A model generated the notes under the pieces. That model was not told the origin of the DNA. It was given only the letters and a program-made list of their open reading frames with translations, and searched no databases. A stretch of 64,000 nt of DNA from Bacteroidales bacterium (lineage in GTDB: Bacteria; Bacteroidota; Bacteroidia; Bacteroidales; WCHB1-69), in assembly GCA_017454945.1 (NCBI GenBank), contig JAFTCA010000099.1, forward strand, positions 25,701-89,700, read 5' to 3'. Of this stretch, positions 1-6,991 are shown piece by piece. Position 1 is the stretch's first letter; the number at the start of each line of letters is the position of its first letter. A program made the position numbers and the translations under genes.

Positions 1-1028
1 GGCACCGCTTCCTTCACCACAAAGCGGAGCGAATTGTAGAGGCCACCGTTGCGCACGAGATTGCACGGATCGTGAATAGTGTATTTCTTTTTATTGAGGG
101 TTTTATCGAGCTTGATTCTACCCGACTTGATATATTGTTCAATTAATTCGACAATGGTAATCATCTCGAAATCGGGTTTCTCCTTCAAATAATTGGGAGA
201 TTCCCATCGCAGTGCACGGGAGCCGTGGCCACACTCGCCCAAAACAAGGGTTTTGCAGCCCAACTTATGCACTTCGTCGAACATGCGCTGGGCTATGGCG
301 GTTGCCTCGGCATCGTTGCCCGAGAAGTAGCCATAGTTGGTCACATCATACATTTTTGAAGAGAGCGTCCAACTCTCGCCAGCGGCATAAAATATCTTAG
401 CAGCGGCAGCTATCGACAAAGGGAAAAACTTAGGCTCGCGGGGATTGACCGTATAGAGCATGTCGCGGCCTTCCTGATTAAGCGGAATGCAGGCCTTCTC
501 ATCACCAACCTCATCTTGCAAGTCTTCTTCCATCCACTGGATGGTATCCACGAACTCATCCTCGGCGATGCCCATATTGTTGCCCGTATTGATGGCTGCA
601 TCAACGGTCGATTGCAGCGTAGCGGGCACATAGCCCATGGCAGCGAGCATACGTCGGCCTGTACGCACCACAAATGGGATATCCACTCCAATAGAGCAGT
701 GTTTCACGCAGCGACCGCACATGGAGCACGCTCCGTAGAGCGAATCGACCATCTCCTCCACCAGTTCGTCGGTCAGCTCGCGCGCATGCGACAAGTGGGG
801 AGCCACCTTCCCGGTAAACGTACAATACCTGCGATAGATGGAAGCCACCAAATCGACTTTCTTGCCAGGGATGAACTTAGGGTCTTGCATCTTCTTGTAA
901 AAGAGGCAGCTGGTGCCGCACAAGCCACAATGAACGCAGGCGTTGAGATGTGTAATCAGCTTACTATCAGTATTCTTACTCAGAATGTCGATAGCTTTTT
1001 CAGATAAATCAGGAGACAGTTTTCCCAT
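1..1028 (-). CDS. Heterodisulfide-reductase-like Fe-S oxidoreductase, 3' end outside window
   Basis: The gene is read leftward from an ATG at 1028 and stays open to base 1, so its C-terminus lies outside the window; 342 codons are visible. It carries two complete 4Fe-4S ferredoxin motifs, Cys31-x2-Cys34-x2-Cys37-x3-Cys41 and Cys101/104/107/111. Further on come CCG-domain-like stretches around GECGHGS and HDPCNLVRNGG. This order is that of HdrD/DsrK/TmcB-type electron carriers. The likely role is cytoplasmic thiol/disulfide or quinone-linked electron transfer, but the substrate cannot be told. A TAnnTTTG promoter element at 1044-1051 puts the transcription start about nine bases before the ATG. 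The next gene upstream, mreB, has its own promoter, so the two are probably separate units. Confidence 0.8.
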   Translation of the reverse strand, partial: MGKLSPDLSEKAIDILSKNTDSKLITHLNACVHCGLCGTSCLFYKKMQDPKFIPGKKVDLVASIYRRYCTFTGKVAPHLSHARELTDELVEEMVDSLYGACSMCGRCVKHCSIGVDIPFVVRTGRRMLAAMGYVPATLQSTVDAAINTGNNMGIAEDEFVDTIQWMEEDLQDEVGDEKACIPLNQEGRDMLYTVNPREPKFFPLSIAAAAKIFYAAGESWTLSSKMYDVTNYGYFSGNDAEATAIAQRMFDEVHKLGCKTLVLGECGHGSRALRWESPNYLKEKPDFEMITIVELIEQYIKSGRIKLDKTLNKKKYTIHDPCNLVRNGGLYNSLRFVVKEAV

Positions 1029-1043
1029 TGCAATAAATTTTTG

Positions 1044-1051
1044 CAAATATA
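1044..1051 (-). promoter_or_regulatory. Bacteroidota -7 promoter element of the Fe-S gene
   Basis: On the minus strand this reads TATATTTG, matching TAnnTTTG. It leaves a leader of about nine bases before the ATG at 1028. No clear -33 TTG was seen. Confidence 0.55.
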
Positions 1052-1074
1052 GGAAAAAGAAAGGCACGAATTCC

Positions 1075-2097
1075 TTATCGGATAAGGAACGGGAATTTGT
1101 CGAAATTCTTAAGGGCGATACCTGTGCCGCGAGCCACAGCCTTCAGCGGGTCATCCACCACGTGCACCTTGAGCTGGGTGCGCTTGGAGATACGCTTGTC
1201 GAGGCCGCGCAGCAATGCGCCACCTCCGGCGAGGTAAATACCGTTCTTGTAGATATCTGACGACAGCTCGGGAGCGGTTTCCTCGAGGGCGTTGATGACT
1301 GCCGTCTCAATCTTAGACACTGAAGCCTCGAGTGCGTCGGCAATCTCACAATAGTTTACTTTCACAGCGGTAGGAATACCTTTCACCAAGTCGCGACCTT
1401 GGAACTCGTAATCTTCTGGCGGGTTTTCGAGGTCGGAGATGGCGGCACCCACCATAATCTTAATCTTCTCGGCGGTAGGTTCGCCAATGGCGATATTATG
1501 ACGACGACGCATGTAGTCGATGATGTCCTGGTTGAACTCATCGCCGGCGGTCTTAATAGACTTGCTATTGGCAATACCACCCAGCGACACAACGGCGATT
1601 TCGCTTGTACCGCCGCCTATATCAATAATCATATTACCGTTCGGGTCGAGCACGTCGATACCACTACCGATGGCGGCGGCCATAGGTTCGTGAATTAAGC
1701 GAACCTCCTTAGCGCCAGCCTGTTCGGCCGAGTTGCGCACAGCACTTTCTTCCACGTCGGTGATGCCCGAAGGGATACAGATGACCATTTTCAATGCGGG
1801 GGGAAAGAGATACCCCTTGATGCCCGTCATCTTGATGAACTCACGCAGCATCGCTTCGGTGGATTTGAAATCTGCAATCACACCATCCTTCAACGGACGG
1901 ATGGTCTGAATGTTCTTATGGGTTTTGCCATGCATCATCTCCGCTTTCTTGCCCACAGCCTCAATCTTTTGACTGACAACATTGAAGGCGATGATGGAAG
2001 GCTCGTCAACCACCACTTTATCATTAAGCAGAATGACCGTGTTGGCGGTGCCCAAATCTATTGCAATTTCTTTCGTAAATATTGAAAATAAAGCCAT
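1075..2097 (-). CDS. mreB: Rod shape-determining protein MreB
   Basis: This is a 340-residue actin-fold ATPase of the MreB family, which forms membrane-associated filaments that guide lateral peptidoglycan synthesis. The first phosphate loop (IDLGTANT), the second (DIGGGTSEIAV) and the adenosine motif (GGGALLRGL) are all present, and the length is normal. I chose the ATG at 2097 rather than 2124 because the promoter element at 2122-2129 would place the upstream ATG before the transcription start. In most Bacteroidales mreB precedes mreC-mreD-pbp2-rodA. None of these is next to it here, so this may be a second, orphan paralogue. Downstream sits the unrelated Fe-S gene. Confidence 0.93.
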   Translation of the reverse strand: MALFSIFTKEIAIDLGTANTVILLNDKVVVDEPSIIAFNVVSQKIEAVGKKAEMMHGKTHKNIQTIRPLKDGVIADFKSTEAMLREFIKMTGIKGYLFPPALKMVICIPSGITDVEESAVRNSAEQAGAKEVRLIHEPMAAAIGSGIDVLDPNGNMIIDIGGGTSEIAVVSLGGIANSKSIKTAGDEFNQDIIDYMRRRHNIAIGEPTAEKIKIMVGAAISDLENPPEDYEFQGRDLVKGIPTAVKVNYCEIADALEASVSKIETAVINALEETAPELSSDIYKNGIYLAGGGALLRGLDKRISKRTQLKVHVVDDPLKAVARGTGIALKNFDKFPFLIR

Positions 2098-2121
2098 TTG
2101 TGTATTTTTTTTTGAAGTTTG

Positions 2122-2129
2122 CAAATATA
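2122..2129 (-). promoter_or_regulatory. -7 promoter element of mreB
   Basis: The minus strand reads TATATTTG (TAnnTTTG). It supports translation from the ATG at 2097. A TTTTG run about 23 bases upstream could serve as -33. Confidence 0.55.
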
Positions 2130-2321
2130 CAAATAATTACATCTCTTTACGGCAAAAGCATTTTTTTGTTTCAAAAAAGTGGCGTGTCTCCGACGCGCCT
2201 ATTCTGGCAGCCATTTGCAACCCCACACTGCGTTGACGCGGAATCTCACTCGAGACGCAACACATGAGACACGGCACGCCGCATCTCAACTGAATTTTGA
2301 TTTTTTAATTTTGATTTTTCA

Positions 2322-2329
2322 TATTTTTG
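2322..2329 (+). promoter_or_regulatory. -7 promoter element of the SPOR-like gene
   Basis: TATTTTTG matches TAnnTTTG, and a TTTG lies at 2296-2299. The predicted start near 2336 excludes the longer reading from 2179 and supports the ATG at 2350. Confidence 0.55.
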
Positions 2330-2349
2330 CACCCACAAAACCATCCTTC

Positions 2350-2742
2350 ATGAAACAAACCCTTTCACTATTGACACTGATTGTCCTATTCTGCGCTTCT
2401 TCGTGGGCCCAACACAACGTGCGCTACGATGCCGACCCAAGGGTTGGACTCATTGAGCAGGCGCACACGGCGGCGTGGAACAAAATCAACGAGGTGGAGG
2501 GCTATCGCATACAGATTTTCTCTTTGTCGGGCAACAACTCACGCAAGAACGCGCAGGCCGCCATGGACGAATTTGCCGCAAACAATCCCGACATGCCAGT
2601 CTATATCTCCTACCACGAGCCCAACTTCATAGTGCGTGTGGGCGATTACTTTGAAAAGATAGACGCCGCCCGCGACCTGACCATCATCAAGAAAACCTAT
2701 CCAGGCGCCTTTATCGTGAGGGATCAGGTTCGTTACCGTTAG
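2350..2742 (+). CDS. Small exported SPOR-like protein
   Basis: The 130-residue product starts with a clear Sec signal peptide (MKQTLSLLTLIVLFCASSWA, then Q). It is followed by one domain containing a GYRIQIFSLSGNN-type strand and VYISYHEPNFIVRVGDYF, which resembles the SPOR fold that binds denuded glycan strands of peptidoglycan. The assignment rests on that pattern and on the length. A role at the periplasmic cell wall is an inference. The start at 2350 follows a promoter at 2322-2329. Its TAG stop overlaps the TAA stop of convergent cdaA by four bases, so the two transcripts share 3' ends. Confidence 0.75.
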   Translation: MKQTLSLLTLIVLFCASSWAQHNVRYDADPRVGLIEQAHTAAWNKINEVEGYRIQIFSLSGNNSRKNAQAAMDEFAANNPDMPVYISYHEPNFIVRVGDYFEKIDAARDLTIIKKTYPGAFIVRDQVRYR

Positions 2743-3560
2743 TTTTTCTTTACGGATTCAGCCATTTGTGGCGCATTCAGTTCCTCTTTCAGCATCTGCT
2801 CGAGCACCAGCGGCGAGAGGTCGCGAATGATGTTGCCCTCCTTGCAGAGCGAAATCTGGCCAGTCTGCTCCGACACGACGATAGCAATGGCGTCGGTCAT
2901 GCTGGTGACACCGATGGCCGAGCGGTGGCGCAGGCCAAGGTCTGTGGGCAGATCCTCGCGTTTGGAGACGGGCAGGATGCAGCGGGCAGCCACAATGCGG
3001 TTGTCCTTGATGATGACGCCGCCATCGTGCAGCGGGCTGTTTTTGAAGAAAATGTTCTCGAGCAGGTCGCGCGACACCAGGGCGTCGAGCTTTTCGCCCG
3101 TTTCGACAACATCTTGCATGGGCGTCTCCCGGGCCAGGATAATCAGCGCACCGGTCTTCGAGTTTGACATGCGGCGGCAGGCGCGAACAATAGAATTTAT
3201 TTCTTCGTTATAGTCTTTTTGGTTAAATCGCTTATGGAACTTGCCCCCAATAATTTTGAGGAAACGCCGGTTGCCGATATAGAGCAGGAACTTGCGCACT
3301 TCGGGCTGGAAGATGACGATAAGCGCAATAAGACCGATATTGATAACCTTACTGCTGATGGCGGAAAGCAACGGCAGATGGCAGAGGATGGCCAATTTCC
3401 AAACGATAAAAATGCCGACAACAAGCCATACCACACGCATAGCGGCAGTACCTTTCAGCCAACGGTACAACTCGAAAAAGAGAAAGCCGACCAGCAGAAG
3501 GTCAATTACATCCGTCAATTTTATATCTTTAAAAAAATCCAAAATGGCAAAAAGTGTCAT
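2739..3560 (-). CDS. cdaA: Diadenylate cyclase, CdaA type
   Basis: This 273-residue membrane enzyme makes cyclic di-AMP from two ATP. Three hydrophobic helices occupy roughly residues 18-85, followed by the DisA_N domain. The RHR motif is at 211-213. The usual DGA motif reads Asp179-Gly-Gly181, so the metal-binding Asp is kept but the alanine is replaced by glycine. FQPEVRKFL after the last helix is typical of the CdaA subclass. In other Bacteroidota cdaA often follows folP, which is absent here. A TATCTTTG element at 3578-3585 gives a leader of about ten bases before the ATG at 3560. Confidence 0.92.
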   Translation of the reverse strand: MTLFAILDFFKDIKLTDVIDLLLVGFLFFELYRWLKGTAAMRVVWLVVGIFIVWKLAILCHLPLLSAISSKVINIGLIALIVIFQPEVRKFLLYIGNRRFLKIIGGKFHKRFNQKDYNEEINSIVRACRRMSNSKTGALIILARETPMQDVVETGEKLDALVSRDLLENIFFKNSPLHDGGVIIKDNRIVAARCILPVSKREDLPTDLGLRHRSAIGVTSMTDAIAIVVSEQTGQISLCKEGNIIRDLSPLVLEQMLKEELNAPQMAESVKKN

Positions 3561-3577
3561 ACGCTCAAATTTTATTG

Positions 3578-3585
3578 CAAAGATA
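3578..3585 (-). promoter_or_regulatory. -7 promoter element of cdaA
   Basis: The minus strand reads TATCTTTG, a match to TAnnTTTG, about 18 bases before the cdaA start codon. Confidence 0.55.
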
Positions 3586-3630
3586 AAGGATTTTTTTTGA
3601 TTGGGGAACGGTGGTTGGGAGGGAAGGAGG

Positions 3631-3654
3631 TTCCGCTGCGCTGCGCTTACGGAA
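3631..3654. repeat. REP-like palindrome, TTCCGC family
   Basis: An imperfect palindrome runs from TTCCGCTGCG to CTTACGGAA. It belongs to the same family as the copies at 42135-42160, 49604-49648 and 55013-55038, and like two of those it is followed or preceded by the word GGAGTTAAG or its complement. It lies between the divergent cdaA and gmk promoters. Confidence 0.65.
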
Positions 3655-3706
3655 TGGAGTTAAGGATGCTAACGTCTAAAGTCTATTGGAATTCTGAATT
3701 TTTGTG

Positions 3707-3716
3707 TACTTTTGCA
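3707..3716 (+). promoter_or_regulatory. -7 promoter element of the gmk operon
   Basis: A TACTTTTG (TAnnTTTG) element lies in this stretch, putting transcription start near 3720. The GTG codon at 3704 would then not be transcribed, which supports the GTG start of gmk at 3734. Confidence 0.5.
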
Positions 3717-3733
3717 CATCAAGAAATAACACC

Positions 3734-4315
3734 GTGAACGACAATCCATCCCACAAGCTCATTATCATCTCCGCTCCTTCTGGCGCGGGTAAAACATCCA
3801 TTGTCAAGCATTTGCTGCAACAAGACCTCAAGCTGGCATTCTCCATTTCGGTGACCAGTCGCCCAATGCGTCCGGGCGAGGTGGACAAGAAAGACTACTA
3901 CTTTTACACTGTAGAAGAGTTCAAGGCCAAGCTCGAGGCCGGCGAGTTCTTGGAGTGGCAGGAAGTTTACGCTAACCAATACTACGGCACGCTCAAATCG
4001 GAGATTGAGCGCATCTGGGCCACAGGGCACCATGTGCTTTTCGATGTGGACGTGCTGGGCGGCATCAACATCAAGAAATACTACGGCGACAAGGCTCTGT
4101 CGATATTCATCAAGCCTCCGTCACCTGAAGTGCTCGCCCAGCGTCTTGCCGGTCGTGGCACCGAAACGCCCGAGTCGCTCGCCAAGCGGCTGGCCAAAGC
4201 CGACTACGAGCTGTCGTTTGAGGACCAGTTTGACAAAGTGGTGGTGAACGACAACCTGCAGGTTGCGCAAGAGGAGACCATACAGCTTATCAGGGACTTT
4301 TTACAGCAAGAATAG
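3734..4315 (+). CDS. gmk: Guanylate kinase
   Basis: The enzyme phosphorylates GMP to GDP with ATP in the cytoplasm. The P-loop SAPSGAGKTS, the GMP-binding stretch SVTSRPMRPGEVDKKDYYF and the lid region LAGRGTETPESLAKRL are intact. Starting from GTG at 3734 gives 193 residues, the usual size; no in-frame ATG lies at a suitable place, and the promoter at 3707-3716 excludes the GTG at 3704. The gene ends in TAG, six bases before nadD, so gmk-nadD-rlmD look like one operon joining nucleotide, NAD and rRNA-modification functions. Confidence 0.95.
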   Translation: MNDNPSHKLIIISAPSGAGKTSIVKHLLQQDLKLAFSISVTSRPMRPGEVDKKDYYFYTVEEFKAKLEAGEFLEWQEVYANQYYGTLKSEIERIWATGHHVLFDVDVLGGINIKKYYGDKALSIFIKPPSPEVLAQRLAGRGTETPESLAKRLAKADYELSFEDQFDKVVVNDNLQVAQEETIQLIRDFLQQE

Positions 4316-4321
4316 ACATAT

Positions 4322-4897
4322 ATGAACAAAATCGGACTCTTTTTCGGCTCCTTCAACCCCATCCATATCGGCCACTTGATCATTGCCGAATACATGGCTG
4401 AGAACAGCGACCTGAAAGAGGTGTGGTTTGTCGTATCGCCTAACAACCCTTTCAAGAAGAGGGAGAACCTGCTGGAGGCGCACCACCGGCTGTACATGGT
4501 GAACCTGGCGGTGGAGAACGACCCCCGTTTCAGAGTGAGCGATGTGGAGTTTCACCTCCCCTACCCGTCCTACACGGTACACACGCTGCTGAAGCTGGAA
4601 GAGATGTATCCCAACAAGAAGTTCTGCATCATCATGGGCGAGGATAACCTGACCAATATCACCAAGTGGAAGAATGCCGAGTTCATCCTCCAGAACTACC
4701 CGTTGTACGTCTATCCGCGTGCCGGCAACGACACAGCGGCCCTTAAACTGCCGGGCGACATCCATCTGGTCAACGCCCCCCACATTGACATTTCGGCCAC
4801 CCTCATCCGCAGCAGCATCCATGCAGGCAAGCGCGTGCAATACATGCTGCCGCCAGCGGTGGACAAACATATTGACGAAATGGGATTTTACAAGTAA
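4322..4897 (+). CDS. nadD: Nicotinate-nucleotide adenylyltransferase
   Basis: NadD adenylylates nicotinate mononucleotide to deamido-NAD in NAD synthesis. The 191-residue protein has the nucleotidyltransferase signature GSFNPIHIGH near the N-terminus and the C-terminal ISATLIRSS (ISxTxxR) motif that contacts ATP. Its length is normal. It sits six bases behind gmk and eleven bases ahead of rlmD on the same strand. Confidence 0.95.
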   Translation: MNKIGLFFGSFNPIHIGHLIIAEYMAENSDLKEVWFVVSPNNPFKKRENLLEAHHRLYMVNLAVENDPRFRVSDVEFHLPYPSYTVHTLLKLEEMYPNKKFCIIMGEDNLTNITKWKNAEFILQNYPLYVYPRAGNDTAALKLPGDIHLVNAPHIDISATLIRSSIHAGKRVQYMLPPAVDKHIDEMGFYK

Positions 4898-4908
4898 CAC
4901 CCTGCCGT

Positions 4909-6300
4909 ATGCAACACTATACTATTGAAAACCTTGAAATTACAGATGCCGGTGCCGAAGGCAAGGCCGTCGGTCGCCACAACGGAATGATTGTTTTTGT
5001 ACCCTACGCCGTCCCTGGCGATGTGGTTGATGTGCTGGTTTTCAAAAAGAAGCGCGGTTATGCCGAAGCCCGCATCACCGCCATCAAGCAGACCTCGCCC
5101 TACAGGGTGGAGCCCTTATGCCCTCACTTTGGCCTGTGCGGCGGCTGCAAATGGCAGAACCTACAATATGACAAGCAGTTGTATTACAAGCAGAAACAGG
5201 TGGATGACAACTTCCGCCATCTGGGCAAATTCGACTATCCCGAGGTGCGCCCCATTCTCGCCTCCGACCAGCAAAGCTTCTACCGCAACAAGTTGGAGTT
5301 CACCTTCTCCAATCTGCGCTGGCTGGACGAGGAGGACATGGCCCATCGTGAAGAGCCCGGCTTCGACACACGCGGGTTGGGGTTCCACATTCCCGGCAAA
5401 TTCGACAAAGTGCTGGATATCAAGCACTGCTACCTGCAAGCCGACCCCAGCAATGCCATCCGCACTGCTATCAAGGCGTATGCAACGGAGCACAACCTGC
5501 CGTTCTACAACATTAGAGACCACGAAGGGCTGCTCCGCAATCTGATTATCCGCAACACCAGCACTGGCGAGCTGATGGTGATTCTGATTGTCACCGACTT
5601 CAACGCCGAGGTGAAGGCGCTGTTAGACTTTTTGAGCGAGAAATTCCCTGAAATCACCTCATTGCAATATGCGGTCAACACGAAGCTCAACGACGCCGTG
5701 ACCGACCTGCCCGTAGAGCTTTACAAAGGCAAGCCCTACATTACCGAGCAGATGGAGGATTTGAAGTTCAACATCGGTCCCGTGTCGTTCTATCAGACCA
5801 ACAGCGGGCAGGCATACAAGCTTTACAGCACGGCGCGCGACTTTGCGCAGCTCACGCCCGACAAAGTAGTATATGACCTCTACACGGGTACGGGCACCAT
5901 TGCCAACTTTGTGGCCCGCAGTGCCAAGAAAGTAGTTGGTATAGAATACGTTGACGCTGCCATCAGGGATGCCGTCAGCAACTCGCAGCTCAACGGCATC
6001 ACCAACACCGAGTTCTGTGTGGGCGACATGGCCAAGGTTTTCACCGACGAATTCATAGCCCAGCATGGCCGTCCCGACATAGTGATTACCGACCCGCCAC
6101 GCGCCGGCATGCACCAGAAGGTGGTGGAGCAGTTGCTCAAAATCCATCCCGAAAGGATAGTCTATGTAAGCTGCAACCCGGCCACACAGGCCCGCGACCT
6201 CACGCAGCTGTGCACACAATACAAAGTGATGGCCGTACAGCCCGTGGACATGTTCCCGCACACGCACCATGTGGAAAATGTGGTGGTGTTAGAGCGGTAA
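4909..6300 (+). CDS. rlmD: 23S rRNA (uracil-C5)-methyltransferase, RlmD/RumA family
   Basis: This 463-residue enzyme methylates a uracil in 23S rRNA using SAM. An N-terminal TRAM domain (about 1-60) is followed by Fe-S cluster cysteines 71, 77 and 80 in CPHFGLCGGC, and then the methyltransferase fold with VYDLYTGTGTIA and DPPRAG. The catalytic Cys is near residue 422 in YVSCNPATQ. RlmD and RlmCD relatives are hard to separate by eye, so the exact target uridine is inferred. It is the last gene of the gmk operon. Its final codons, GAG CGG TAA, lie inside the 3' acceptor strand of the convergent tRNA-Gly gene. Confidence 0.9.
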   Translation: MQHYTIENLEITDAGAEGKAVGRHNGMIVFVPYAVPGDVVDVLVFKKKRGYAEARITAIKQTSPYRVEPLCPHFGLCGGCKWQNLQYDKQLYYKQKQVDDNFRHLGKFDYPEVRPILASDQQSFYRNKLEFTFSNLRWLDEEDMAHREEPGFDTRGLGFHIPGKFDKVLDIKHCYLQADPSNAIRTAIKAYATEHNLPFYNIRDHEGLLRNLIIRNTSTGELMVILIVTDFNAEVKALLDFLSEKFPEITSLQYAVNTKLNDAVTDLPVELYKGKPYITEQMEDLKFNIGPVSFYQTNSGQAYKLYSTARDFAQLTPDKVVYDLYTGTGTIANFVARSAKKVVGIEYVDAAIRDAVSNSQLNGITNTEFCVGDMAKVFTDEFIAQHGRPDIVITDPPRAGMHQKVVEQLLKIHPERIVYVSCNPATQARDLTQLCTQYKVMAVQPVDMFPHTHHVENVVVLER

Positions 6301-6365
6301 ACGGGGTTCGAACCCGCGACCTGCGGCTTGGGAAGCCGCCGCTCTACCAACTGAGCTACTACCGC
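6293..6365 (-). tRNA. tRNA-Gly (anticodon CCC)
   Basis: This 73-base cloverleaf is read leftward. The acceptor is GCGGTAG with TTACCGC (one G-T pair), the D arm has AGCTCAGTTGGTAGAGC, and the anticodon loop is TTCCCAA between GCGGC and GCCGC. The T arm carries GGGTTCGAACCCC. Discriminator base is T, usual for glycine tRNAs, and CCA is not encoded. The acceptor 3' strand overlaps the end of rlmD by eight bases. Confidence 0.95.
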
Positions 6366-6401
6366 AATCATGTTTCGGCAATAAAAGTCGAAACTGGGGT
6401 G

Positions 6402-6409
6402 CAAAGATA
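6402..6409 (-). promoter_or_regulatory. -7 promoter element of tRNA-Gly
   Basis: The minus strand reads TATCTTTG. Transcription would start about 30 bases before the tRNA. It lies back to back with the tRNA-Thr promoter at 6422-6429, only 12 bases away. Confidence 0.55.
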
Positions 6410-6421
6410 CGATAATTTTTG

Positions 6422-6429
6422 TATTTTTG
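6422..6429 (+). promoter_or_regulatory. -7 promoter element of tRNA-Thr
   Basis: TATTTTTG matches TAnnTTTG, about 20 bases upstream of the mature tRNA-Thr 5' end. Its -33 region falls on the -7 element of the divergent tRNA-Gly promoter. Confidence 0.55.
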
Positions 6430-6449
6430 CACCCTCAAAAAACACGAAC

Positions 6450-6522
<73 letters not shown>

Positions 6523-6527
6523 CAGAG

Positions 6528-6568
6528 AAGACGCCAAAGAGTAAAATAACTCCCGGCGTCTTTTTTTT
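6528..6568 (+). terminator. Rho-independent terminator after tRNA-Thr
   Basis: The stem AAGACGCC (6528-6535) pairs with GGCGTCTT (6555-6562) and runs into a T tract to 6568. Confidence 0.85.
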
Positions 6569-6991
6569 GAATTCAACTTAAGATTGCAGTCGGACGTTTT
6601 TCAACAGGACACAGACTGCAGACTTAAAATAACACTCTGACGAAAGTGTAGGATTAAGGTCTTTGGTATATAATGACATTGAAAAATTATTCCCAAAACT
6701 TCCAAAAAGTTCCGAAAAAATTCTCCATCTGTGAAGAAAAACTATACAGTGTAACTTGTATGCGGCTCAATTCACTTCTATAATTATCCCTACAATCAAT
6801 AGCGTATATATTTAAATGTCATAAAATTATAGTATTCTTCAAAAAAAATTGGTACAGCAGATTTTTATTTCGCGCGTTAAAAAAAAAAAAACAGCATTTT
6901 AATTATTTATTTTATTTTTGCAGGATTATACTGCTCAAATTATGTATAATAATACCCTTTTGAAGAAGAAAAACTAAAAAACTTTATAATT
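6569..6991. other. AT-rich spacer before the giant adhesin gene
   Basis: No credible gene is seen in these 423 bases. It holds a GCAGTC...GACTGC inverted repeat near 6586-6625, a small ACACT...AGTGT hairpin near 6631-6650, a run of 13 A at 6879-6891, and a TATTTTTG promoter element at 6913-6920. The leader from there to the ATG at 6992 is about 65 bases. Confidence 0.6.
6913..6920 (+). promoter_or_regulatory. -7 promoter element of the split adhesin gene
   Basis: TATTTTTG matches TAnnTTTG. The 13-A tract at 6879-6891 ends 21 bases upstream, at or just beyond the expected -33 position, so tract length could alter promoter strength. Confidence 0.5.
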
